A stretch of 64,000 nucleotides of DNA from Diphasiastrum complanatum. Its lineage: Eukaryota > Streptophyta > Lycopodiopsida > Lycopodiales > Lycopodiaceae. The translations under genes and the position numbers were made by a program. This document shows positions 50,201 to 62,200 of this stretch, one piece after another. The notes under the pieces are model-generated. The model was not told the DNA's origin, made no database searches, and saw only the letters and a list, made by a program, of their open reading frames with translations. Numbering within the stretch: the first letter of the stretch is position 1; each line of letters opens with the position of its first letter. The stretch is from positions 47,750,354-47,814,353 of the forward strand of contig CM055093.1 in NCBI GenBank assembly GCA_029204225.1, written 5' to 3'.

Positions 50201-53200
50201 TGAGCATCAAAAACTAAAATGATCAAAATTCTTATTACCAATGAGCAATGAGCATTGAAATCCAACAAATGTCATGAACTCTTTACTCACCTGAAACAAT
50301 GGTGCCTGGTGTCGATGTGTCAATGGCTCTCAAGAACATGGTGCCCACATAGGAAGACACTAGAATTTTAACGATACGTCGCCTCCTGGTGACATATTTT
50401 AACGATATGTCGCCTCATGATAGTTCACCTAAATTGTTTCCACAATTTACGAACGGGCTCCAATTATTTGGTTACATCTTGAACCTCCCTCATCAAATAT
50501 GTGGTGTGTAGGGACTCCATGCTAGGTTCACGAATGTGGCCCCTATTGTAGCAACACTCTATCATATCCTCCCAAGCAGGAGTCTTCGCTAGATGGAAGC
50601 GGAGGTCATAACAATAGAAGAGTCTTTTGATAGCAACATCTGCCCTCCAAATTGACTGCACATAATATTCTCCACCAGTAACACCTCTCTGTGGGGGTCT
50701 AGAAGTAGAGGGGCTAACTACATCTACACGTGGTGTAAAGGTGCCGGCCTTCAGCTCTATCTCATCCTGACCTGAGGTGGATGCATGATGCCGAGCACTT
50801 GATCCTATTGCAACAAAAGAAATCGGAAAACATTTAATCATTACAGTCTACAAGTGACAATCACTTTCATCTGTTATGTTAAAAATTTATTTAGGAGATA
50901 GACTATTGTATAGTCTATGAAATGATCAGTCAAACAATGTTCTGATGACACGTGGCAATTGTCAAATATAGATCTGAACTTATTGATTGAAGATTTTAAT
51001 TATAAAAATCACTACAAAATACTGTGCATTGACTTTTGGTCGGTTTTCTGTTTCTGTATCAGCTTATCCACGTTGGACAAGTATCATATTGACACGTGGC
51101 ATGACCTGTGTGACTCAAAACAGTCCTGGTAGAGTAAAATTTGCCCTATGTCCACTTTACAAAACTTGATTTGGATCATTCATCACAAAGTTATGGATAA
51201 AAATGTGAAATCCTTCACAAAATCTTGTAAAAAGTAAAATGATGATTGATTCTCATTCATGTGAGATAAGTATTGATGTTTGAATATCATTTACATACTT
51301 TTAGGATAGTACTTAAGAAATGAATCAAACAGAAACATTAGATATTCAATGTACGATGGGTTTTGTGAAAGAAACCTTCATTTTCTTGAAAATACAAAGA
51401 AAATAGAAGAACGTGATAGAAAATCAAATGTACTAAATGAAGTCTTTAGCTTTTGTAGGCGATTTCCTCATCTAAACCTTTCTCCATTCAGTTTCGATCA
51501 TTCTTCTCTCAAGAACTATTAGTTCTCCTAATAGGCTGCACACAAAATTTTCTCTTCTCACTACGTTCACTCTCTCTCTTGGAGATTCAAAAAATAGATC
51601 CTACTCCCTATTTAATTAGATTAAGAAAAGTCTAGAAGCTGAACATTCTAGATTATTCTACTCTAATAGGAATTTCTAGAACCTTCTACTACTATATAAA
51701 GTTAACATAGAGTGTATTATTAAGTAGGACCCTTGAATTTAATAAAATGTATAATAGGGGTCTACTTGATTATTTTGGTATTTATGATTGACCCTGATGA
51801 GGGCCTCGAAATTAAATTATTGGTAATTTAATTATTCCAAAACTGGTTCTGTGTTTCTCAAATGTGTCTTTGTCCAATGCCTGGGTGAATATATCTACCA
51901 CACCATCTCTTTGGTTGGATTGAAGCTGGTATAGATTAGCTCTTTGTCTATGAGATCTCTCATGTGATCATAGCAATATGTTTAGTTCGAGCATGATACA
52001 TTGGATCCTTTGTCAAGTTAATTGCTGAATTATTGTCCATTAGAAATATATTTGGTTTTCTTGAACGATGCCCAAACTTTCAAGCATATATCTGATCCAT
52101 ATCACTTCATTTGCCACCTTAGATGCAACAATGTATTCAGCTTTGCAGGATGATTGAGAAACTATCGATTGCTTCTTCCATGTCCAACTAATAGCACCTC
52201 CTTCTATAATGTTGCATCCTCCAGTTAACAAGCTTTTAGAGTCTTCTTTGAAGGTCAGCCAACTGGCATCACTATAGGATAGAAAATGAAAATTTCATTC
52301 TTTGAATATTTTATCCCATAGTCATTTGTGTATTTCAGGTACTGTAATATTCTCTTAGCTGCTCTCAAATGTTTTATTCCTGGATTAGAACCATATTGAC
52401 TAAGAGTGAATGCTCCATATGCTATATCTGGACGTGTACATATAGCAAGATACATTAATGATCCAATAAGAGTGTGATAAGGATATTTCTTCATGTCTTC
52501 TTTTGCTTCATTCGATATTGGACAATCCTCCTTTGAAATAATAGCTCCAATAGGTACTGGTGTAGTTTTGTCTTTACATTCTTCCATATGAAAGTTCTTC
52601 AACAGCTTCTTAATATATCTTTGCCGATGTATGTAGATACTTCCATTCATTTTGTCTCTTTCAATTTGTATTCCCAAGTAGCATTTTGCCTCTCCAAGAT
52701 CAGTAATATCAAATAGAGAAGATATCTCCTTAACCTGTAAAATATCTTCATTCCTATTGGAAATAATGAGTGAGTCATCAATATACACAACAATAATAAC
52801 AATTTCTTCATTAATGATTTTTATATAGACATTAGATCAACTCCCATGGGGTAAAAACCAAGATATTTCAATGCTTGATCCTTTTTCTTATACCAAGCTT
52901 TGGGTGATTGCTTTAATCCATATATACTTCTTTTCATTTTGCAGGCATAGGAAGCAAATTTTCCTGAAATGAAACCAATAGGCTGCTCCATGTTCTTCTT
53001 CTAAATCACCATATAAGAAAGCAGTCTTTTCATCTACTTGATGAACTTCATAATCAAAGTATGCTGCTAGAGCAAGGAGTAGCCGAATACTTGTATGTTT
53101 CACTACAGGAGAGAAAGTTTCCATGTAGTCTATGCCATACTTTTGCGAATAACCTTTAGCTACAAGTCTGGCCTTATATCTTGCAATCTTACCATCCGAG

Positions 53201-56200
53201 CCATATTTGTACCTATATATTCATCTGCACTTTATTGCTTTTCTGTCTTCAAGTAAAGGTTGCAGCTCCCATACTTTGTTCTTTTCCATGGATTTCATCT
53301 CCTCTTGCATTGCTTCTTTCCACTTGTTTGCCAATAGTAAAGCCACAAAATTCATTAGCAATTAGATTATTTTGCTGATCATACCTTTCTGGTTCTTTTC
53401 TTGTTCTTGTTGATCTTCTCAGTAATTCTTCTGGGATATGCATTTCTTTGAGAGGTGTTCTCTTTCTTCTTGGTGATTGAACATGTTGCTGTTCACCTTC
53501 TTGTTGATGCTGATCTTGTTGTTGGTTCATATCCTGAATTTCCTAGTCTTGGGCTCCCTCTTGATTATTCTCAAGAGCAGTATTAGGTAAATCACCATAG
53601 AAAGTAGTATATTCAAAAAGTTCATGACCTTTTGGGTCAAGATCATGTATAAACTTTATTTCATCAAACAATACATCTCTAGCAATAATAATATCATTCT
53701 TTGAGGGAATTTTCATCTAGCTTAGTTCTTAGTTGCTTAGGTTTAAGAACATAAGCTTTACATTCAAATATTTTTATGTGAGATAGGTGAGGCCTTCTAC
53801 CCCGCCATACTTCATGAGGTGTTTTTTCCCTCACATGAAGTCTTCAAGTCATGTTCAACAAGTAGTTTGCAGCAGCTATAGATTCAGCTCAGAATTTTCT
53901 ACGAAGCTTAGCTTGAGCAAGCATGCATTTACCTGCTCAAGTAGTGTCCTATTTCTTCTTTCCGCTGTCCCATTATGTTGTGGTGTGTATGATACGGTCT
54001 TCTGGTGATATATTCCATTGGACTTGCAGAAATTTTCAAATTCCTTGGACATATACTCTCCTCCTCTGTCAGTCCTTAGTTGCCTCAACTTCTTGTTTGT
54101 GGCTTTTTTAGCAAAATACAAATATTCTTTAAAATTCGAAAGCTTCTGGTTTGTACCATAGATGCCCAGAAACGCGTTTCTGGGGCATATCTTCTGTGCC
54201 ACCAACCCATGGGCACAAACCTTCTCCCTTAAAAAGTAAGGTGGTCTTGATTTTCCAAACTTGATAGTTGCAGCCTGAACTGTCAAGTATTGAAGTAATT
54301 TTCTGTTGTACAGTACCAAATGTTGACATCTCTGAAATCTCATGATGACACGTGGCAGTTGTCAAATATAGATCTGAACTTATTGAATGAAGATTCAGAT
54401 GTGATTTTAGCTATAAAAATCACTACAGAATACTGACTTTTGGTTAGTTTTCTGTTTCTGTATCAGCTTATCCACGTTGGACAAGTATCATACTGCCATG
54501 TGGCATGACTTGTGTGACTCAAAACAGTCCTAGTAGAGTAAAAATCGCCCTATGTCCACTTTACAAAACTTGATTTGGATCATTCATCACAAAGTTATGG
54601 ATAAAATGTTTGAATATCATTTACATACTATTAGAATAGTACTTAAGAAATGAATCAAACAGAAACATTAATATATACAAGATTCCTATCGTTGTTAGAC
54701 AATAGTCATACACATGAGAGAGAACAACAATGATGAAGAGATGTACTCCAACAATGTCCCATTACATTTGAGGTAGGGCGCTAGCCTACATATATACTTT
54801 CTCTAATCTATGTGTAAGCTAAAATGCATAAAGCAAATAGCAAAAGACAAAAAGCTAGTTGCTATATTTACTACCTATATTGGGTAAACAGCCAAGACGT
54901 ATTTCTAAGTACCAAAACCAAATCCTATTTTAGTTCTAGTGCGCCCACCTACATGCATGACTAAAAATGAATTTAACTAAACAACTTAGCAACCTAGAAA
55001 GCATCTCATCATGATATCTAATTATCCTGACACTATGTCATATGCAAACTTCCCAACTGGTGTACGTCCATCTTCAACCATGTTTTTCTTGAGGCTAAAC
55101 AACAACTTGGAATGTTGATTTTCAACGGCTAATCAACAACCTTGGCTTCCAAATCTTATAACAGAATCTACCACATGACAGAACATGAACTTGGTTAGAT
55201 TCTAGAACTTTTCTCCAACTCAAAACAAAATTGATCTCACTTGGTACCACCACATGAACAATCAACTATGACTTGGATGGTATCCAGGAATTACATGACA
55301 ACCACAACAAGCAATCACTTTGATTACTCATAAACCTGAAGTGATGCTAGTTCATATAGACAAGAAAGTTTCTACAACATAACCAAGTTACTATGACTTG
55401 AATAGAAACCAAACCGATACAACATAGAATGTCGACCACAACGCTTGCCACACCTGTCACTTGTAACAATGAACTTATCATTTGCCACCATGATAAGAAA
55501 CTGTGAAAACATCCTCTTGAATATCGATTTACCTATATAGACTCATAGTCTAAACTTCTCATACAACTCCCTTTTAGTTGCACCTTTGTCGATGCTAGCC
55601 TAGACAAAACCTTGTCAATCTTAGAACCTCTGAAGTTGACCTTCCTTCAGTATGCTTGTTGGTAGCCGCTTTTAGCAGTTTCAACTATACCAGTCACGTT
55701 CACCAAGAGCCGTCTGCGAGAGCATGAGGCCTTCAATGTTCGCGTCAGAGGTATTCTAAAATCCCAAGATGTTGTTGAAGATGCCAAGAAGGTTTTGGTT
55801 GAAGATCTTTTATTCACCATAACACAGGTATGGAAACCGCATGGCATCCTAAGGACCCAAATACTCTTGTTATCTGCTTCACATCATTGTCTCACCGAGG
55901 TGAAGTGCTGGGGAAAATATTTAGATTGCAAAATACCAAAAAAATTTCGGACGAAATATTTGACCTTCATCCAAGTCCAAGAACGCAAGAAGGCAAGACA
56001 AGAAGCTCTATCTAATGCCAAGCAGCTCATCTACCGAGATGGTACTTTAGATTTGTAGATCGTAAGCCTATAGTTAATAAGAGTTTGATATCTGAGATGG
56101 ATCAGAGTTAGAGTTAGAGCTAAAGAATTGAAGAGATGTCCAGTTGAACTTGTAAATGGTCTGTGTACCATATAATCCTGGCCATTAAACTCTTCTCAGT

Positions 56201-59200
56201 TAGATTTGCTTAGTTTTTGTTCGTTTGACGACATCAATCCATTTGGTTTCCATCTCTTTTGATGTACTATTCAGTCTTATATGCCTTCTGGCACGGAAAA
56301 TACGTTAAATAAAGCTTTTCTCTTTCTCATGGTACAAATCAGGATTTGGCTCTGTAACTTGTGTTGTCAGTTTGGTTCGAATTGGAATTTAGTCCAAACC
56401 GGGGCCGAATAATTTGAACCGCAGTTCAACATTCGAACTGCAATTCATGAAGACATTGCTATAAATGACGGGCAACAAGCAAGCAGACTATATATCAAGC
56501 TATCGATGGTTGGAGGAGGTGTTGGAATGTAAATGGAATTGCTTACATTACCATAGGTTACTTTGACCCAAAAGGTCGAGAGTTGTGTAACCATGGTCAT
56601 TTATTATATTAGGCCTACTAAACTTAGAGTCAGCTAAGTTAGTATGAAATTAACTTGATAGGGACTCATGGGTCCACTAGGCCTAATTGTGACATTAAGT
56701 ATCCCAACTTGACATATTGGAGGTACCTTATTCTTTCTATGTAACTTATAGAAAGTTGGATAGTCAACAATCAAGTAGTTGGATAGCCAATAGTCATGAA
56801 GTTAGATAGTCATCTTCGACTATATATATGTGTGCATCCCATTTGTATGCGACACTTTTGTAAGCAATACTGACTATTCTTGTTGGCTGTCCACGAGTTT
56901 CTACAAGAGGGTTTCTAGCCATCTCTCTCTTTCTTTTGAGAATGCTTTGTGTGATTGAATATTTAAGATCCTGGATCCTTTGGCTTCTATTCTCTACATG
57001 GTATCAGAGCCTTTAGGTGATCATATTGCTTGCAAGAGGGTGCCCAATATGAAGCTATCTTCTTCCCTTTTTGGTTGCAGAAAATCATCAAGATGCTGAT
57101 TTTTGCAGGAGAAGAATCTGTTCATCTTCTTATAACTTTTTTGTAGGAAATTGTAGGAAATTGAAGGGCACCTTCACCTATTTGAGAGCTGGCAGTAGGG
57201 CGCCCATGCTCAAACCAATTGCATATGATTTTGACTCAATTACATGCTGAAAATTTCAGATTTACTTCATAAATGAAGATACATGTGTTTTGGACACATT
57301 TCTTGCTGAAATTTCCCTGTTGGTGAGCTTGGAGTAGGGCACTACCATCAGCTCTATATGCACATTATACAGAAATCAGCCACCTATTTCATTACTTGTT
57401 GAGCAAATTGCATGTGGAGTATTGCAATCTATTCTGCTCATAATTTCAGCTTTGAGGTTGCTGCCTTCTCCAGCAAGCTTTAGGAGGTAGGTTATAGCTG
57501 GCTTTTCCTGTCTCCGAAAGTGACCAAAAAGCTGAAAATGCCCCTTAGGGCAGGCTATATTTTCTTCAGAACGCTGTTCTGAACCTGTACATTCTGAATG
57601 CTTTCAGAACATGAATATTAAAATGTACTAGCATTATCAATTGACACATAGAATAACGATGGAAATTTATGGGGCTGGCATCCAGCTCCAAAAACGTTGA
57701 AAATTATGTCCATGTTCCAAAATGTTCTTGTTGCACTACAAAGTGCTCTATATCAATTTAAGCACAATTGATGCAAGATCATCCATAAAACAATGAAATA
57801 GACTTATTTATAGACGTCAGTAACAACCTCCTAGGGCTGAGTGCCCTACTAGATGGACCATGACCTTAATAAGTGAACAAATGTTTTCGAGGTACTAAAT
57901 TAGTGGCTGAATGACATGATAAATGCACCAATGCAAGTAACTAGTACTTTGGGTGCCAAAATGAATAAGCCACATATAGATTTATTCACTCACAGCTACG
58001 TTATCTCTGTGGCAGCGAGTTGGTGCTCGAGATGACAATGGCCGTCCAAAAATTGTTGACATGTATGGCGCGCCTCTTACTTTCAGGTTTGTCTAGTGTT
58101 TATCTCCAAGTGTTTGATTGAAACGGGTCCATGTTTATTATGAGCAACTTCATGACATCTTTGAATCTGGTAGCTTCAGAGTTTTCTGATTATGAAATTG
58201 AACTTGCAGTAAGAAGGCCTATGATGACATGCTAATTGGGAAACTGGAGTTGGTGTACACAGACTCTGGTGATAATGGATCATCACAAGTAAGTGGAAGA
58301 CAATGAATATCACAAGTGTAATGACATGATATTTTGCTAGGAGTGAGATGAATTGTACATTGTAAGTTTAACATTGCTAGGTTTCTCTGATTCTATTTTT
58401 TTATATTCAAATATCTAGCGTTGGCTGGAGCATATTGTTTTATTGCTGAACGCTGTTTTTGCAGCTTGTTTTGAGTACAGAGCAGGGACTACCAATTGCA
58501 CCTGAATGGCTTTTCTTCAATCGTACAAACATAAGAGCAAGACAGGGTCTCCGAATAGGTCCAGTCCGATGCATAGCTAGGTATTCTTAGATATTCACAA
58601 AACATTGTCATGCATGTAAATCTATATATTTCCTTTTATCAAGGAGCAGTCTTTGTTTGACCAGCCTTTGCTGTTGTATTAAATGTACAATTGCTGCCTG
58701 TTTGCTTATGTTAGTTTTTCAGGAGGCAATGTGCTAGTGGATTTAGCCCCTCATGAGGCATTCCCCATAGGAGGAACAAACAGTGTTCGTGGATATGATG
58801 AGGGAGCAGTTGGTTCAGGACGGTCTTGTATAGTAGCCAGTGGTGAAATTTCCGTTCCTTTGGTGAGTATTTTGAGTATGAACCTACTGCAAGATTTTGG
58901 AAGTTTTCTTCTACTCTAGTTTAAGCAGGATGGAAATGTCTTTGCACTTAAATTTTTGAGACTGATATGAGAGCTATCAGCCAGTTTCAATGATGCATAT
59001 GCTTTCTATTTTTAGGAAGATTTGTACAGTAGATGGAGCTAGGTTGGCAGGTTTGTACCAAAATTTGCCCTCTCGGAAGAGATAAGGAGCTTGAAATGTG
59101 TATGCAATATGTCGTAACTGAGCTAAATTCATGCGATAACACTGCAAGCAGCTGGAGCCTCTCATGAGAGTCGGGCAAAAGTGTTTTAATCCATACCAAT

Positions 59201-62200
59201 TCAGGAGAAAAACTAATCAAAATTTCACTTTTGTGATTGCTTGTCAGTCTCTGATTGGTTCTTTAAGCTTTTGGGTGTCCTCTTATGTACCTTGCTGTTG
59301 TGGACACAGCACCTTTGTGCCCAATACGAACACGATATGCCTCCAAAAGTGCTGCCTTGCTTTTAAATTATGCATTAGGATTTTTTGGAAGGTTCCTTCA
59401 CGATTCGAGCAGAGTAACTCCTCAAAAACAGCTAAAGAAATATAATCTGAAATAGTTATAATTTGAAATACATAATGTCTATCACTAAAAAAATAACTAC
59501 AACAAACAGAAGGATGGGCGGCGGGCGCTGATGTCGTCTGTGGTGTCTTTGTGGGCGTTGACTCTGTCTAGTATGGGCACTTTGGTCTTTGATATATTCA
59601 CCCTCAATCCCCAGCGGGTATGTAAGCTGTCCAAATGTCTCTGGAGTCCCTCTCCAGTCGGTGAGACTAAAGCCACATCGTCAGCATATAACAATATAGC
59701 AATAAGTATGTCACCTAGATTACAGTCGATCCCACCATCTTGTCTGATAACTGTGTCAAACTCATCAATATAGAGGCCAAAAAGCGTAGGTGAAAGGGAA
59801 CACCCCTGTTTCACCCCAATGGTGCTCCATACTGGTTCGGAAATGCCTGATGTCTCTCTGAAGCAACCCAAAACTCTCTCATATAATGCCATCACTGCCA
59901 AAATGGTATTCGTGGAAAAGCCTAAGTCCCTGAGCCTCTGGATGAGTAAATGGTGTGGAACTGAGTCGAAAGCTTTCCTGAAGTCCACAAAGTAGCAATA
60001 GACTCGCGCTCTTCTATGTCTGGCCTGTTCAATAATAGATCAGAGACTGGAGTGTAAGGATGCGGTCTATAGTAGAGTAGTGTGTTCAAAAACCAGCCCA
60101 AAGCATCAAGTCTACGAGTCTCTGCCTCTGTACTCACTGCTGACTGTAGAATGGTGCCATAGAGCTTAGCAATGATTAGTCCGATCTAAGGAAGCGGATG
60201 GTTTATCTGAACGCACGTCCGGATGCGCGTCTGTGTCCGCGTCCGGACCCGGACGCGCCAGGGTCCGGACACGTCCGCTTTTTTGTTTTTTAAAATTTTT
60301 AAAATTTTTTTAGTGTTATTTAGGCTTTAAAAAAAAAAAAATGGACGCGTCCAGGTCTAGACGCCGGACGCGGACGCGGATTGCCTGAGTCCGGCCTGGA
60401 CCCTCATGTCTGGGACTTCGATCATGATAATGCGGTAGTTATCAGGTTTCATGGGATCCCCGCTCTTATGGATGGGGTGGATGATATTTAGTACACCAGA
60501 AAGAGGGAAAACCATGAATAACTGCTTGGTTAAGGAGAGTGGATAGCACCGGTGCCAGTGTGTCAAGAGCATAGAGGAGGAGTTTAGATTCTAGGTCATC
60601 AATGTCATGGGTGCGACGACTTCTTAACTTCTTAATGGCAACGAGAACCATATCAATAGTAAGAACGAAAACTCAAAGGGACGACGATAGATAACAACTG
60701 GGGTATCAGCAGATAAGGTATATAAAGTGGTGGCATACTCAGTCCAGATATGGAGATCGGTCAATGAGGGGGGTGGAGAGCGAGGGATAAAGGTACGCCA
60801 AAAAGCACCAGTAAAGGAACTGTAAAGAAGATTAATAAGCCTTTTTCCCTTATTCGTATCATAAGTGCGTTTTTTTGCGGAGGACCCTGCGGTATGTGTG
60901 CATGATATCATGGAGGAGATAGGGGGATTGCCACTGGATAACTTGTTGCTGAAGGACAGGACAGTCACATTCATACCAAGGTTGTTTAGGAGCACGAGTT
61001 TTATGTGAAGGAGAATCGGTTGGAGGTCGATGGGAAGGGAAAGCAAGTGTGGCTGCCGTATGAAGAGCATTAGTGAGGAAAGTAGCTTGATCCTCCAATG
61101 AAGTGTCAGTAAGGAAGTGATGAAGTAAGGCTGTGAGAGATTCTTGGTATAGAGGAATGAGGATGTGATCAAAACGGTATATAGTTGCACGCTTAGGAAT
61201 AGTAACAGGAGTAGGCTGTATACTAGATTGTGCAATATGCCCAAGGTAGAAAGATAGGCATGAATGGTCGGACAATGTAGTGGAAGAGATGCAAAAAACA
61301 GAGATGAGAGAGATAAGAGGGGGGGATCCCATGAGATAATCCACCACAATATGACTGCCGCTATGAGGATGGCACGTGAAGGCACCAGAATTGGGCCAAC
61401 AGGAGAGGCCATTGAAAATGGCTAACTCATGAGCAGCTCCCAGATGAAGTAGGTACTCACCATAGGTCGTGACTGGACCGGCAGCATCAACAGAAGTCTT
61501 GGTAATACCCATATCCACATCATCAAGGGCATGTATACGAAGTGAGTCTGCAATGTCATGAAATACTGGCTGACGGGAGGCTGTTCTGGCATTAACATCA
61601 CCAGTCAATATAATATGACCATGCTCTGAATAACGGAGGATATCGGAAGAAAGATCCGCATATGGAGAATCAATACAATCAACAAAAGTAGATGTCTCAG
61701 GAGGAAAGTAACAAATGGCTATAAAAGTATCCCTGTCCAATCCAAGACTCTGACCAATGATAGCACGCATGCTCCTCCTGGCTGACTGACTGAAGGACCG
61801 GTTTTAAAGATTCCCGATATAGACATGCAACCACACCTGAACCTCTGCTACTCATGATCCGTGTCCCTGTCCTAAATGCTGAATACCATCGAAATCCAAA
61901 AAATTCCGAGTCCCCTCAAGGAGCCCTCATGTGTCTCAGTGAAAAATAGAATGTCTCCATGTGTAATGAAGTCCAAAAGATCACCCGCTGTCAAAGATGA
62001 GTGTATCCCATTACAATTCCAAACACCTATACGCAATGGAGAAGGTGATAGTTGCTTTAAAAAAAAAAAAACCCACCCAATATGGGTATCAGTAGAGAGA
62101 GAAAAATTAGAGGATTGCAGATAGACAATTTTCCAATAGGTTTTGGTCCTTTACAAGCAACGAGGTGAGTGACAAAAATTCCACAAATGCTGTTGAACGG

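Larger units (their letters stand above)
42880..50841 (-). mobile_element. hAT transposon (DUF659 type), interrupted by copia
   Basis: Minus-strand blocks in transposase order: [20 protein letters not shown] and [20 protein letters not shown] (50,464-50,841); [19 protein letters not shown] (near 50,300); [20 protein letters not shown] (near 50,050); [20 protein letters not shown] (near 49,950); [19 protein letters not shown] (near 49,630); [20 protein letters not shown] and [20 protein letters not shown] (49,047-49,250); an acidic C-terminal tail (48,411-48,500 joined to 42,880-43,025). Introns or indels lie between blocks. The N-terminal BED finger is not seen. Terminal inverted repeats were not identified. 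Confidence 0.8.
50943..54667 (-). mobile_element. Ty1/copia element, gag fused to integrase by deletion
   Basis: LTRs 50,943-51,337 (395 bp) and 54,343-54,667 (325 bp; lacks about 70 bp) begin TGATGACACGTGGCA and end CAGAAACA. A degenerate primer site (TGAGATTTCAGAG) adjoins the right LTR on the minus strand, and gag starts directly after it ([10 protein letters not shown]). gag sequence ([16 protein letters not shown]) breaks off near 54,165 and integrase resumes ([22 protein letters not shown]). Hinge, RT (with VYIDD) and RNase H follow. No matching flanking duplication seen. Confidence 0.85.
39533..58015 (+). other. OEP80 intron 10 (18,483 bp)
   Basis: Largest intron. It holds a Ty3/gypsy integrase relic (40,200-40,930, minus), a hAT transposon (42,880-50,841, minus) split by a copia element (43,026-48,410), a second copia element (50,943-54,667, minus), an LTR relic (54,690-55,032), an unidentified gene-like fragment (55,660-56,330, plus) and a truncated LTR element (56,520-57,466, plus). 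39,533-40,150, 40,960-41,830 and 57,470-58,015 show nothing I recognise. Confidence 0.9.
59497..62056 (-). mobile_element. APE-type LINE, 5'-truncated, frameshifted
   Basis: Minus strand from 62,040 down: endonuclease start ([28 protein letters not shown]), then [21 protein letters not shown] and SDHSCL (APE catalytic motifs), then RT from about 60,650. No ORF1. No 3' poly(A) (T-run on the plus strand) at 59,497. Frameshifts occur near 61,780 and 60,500, and a 233-bp element interrupts RT. Clade not assigned. Confidence 0.85.

Noticed and set aside
56515-57487. GGAGG on both sides of the truncated copia copy as a target-site duplication
   Set aside because: The right side does not end in an LTR terminus, and a 5-bp purine word is likely by chance.
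60624-61412. 262-residue minus-strand frame with many hydrophobic residues
   Set aside because: It is a shadow frame of the LINE endonuclease on the same strand.
62058-62070. A-tract as the LINE poly(A) tail
   Set aside because: The LINE is on the minus strand, so its tail would be a T-run near 59,497; this A-tract is at its 5' edge.
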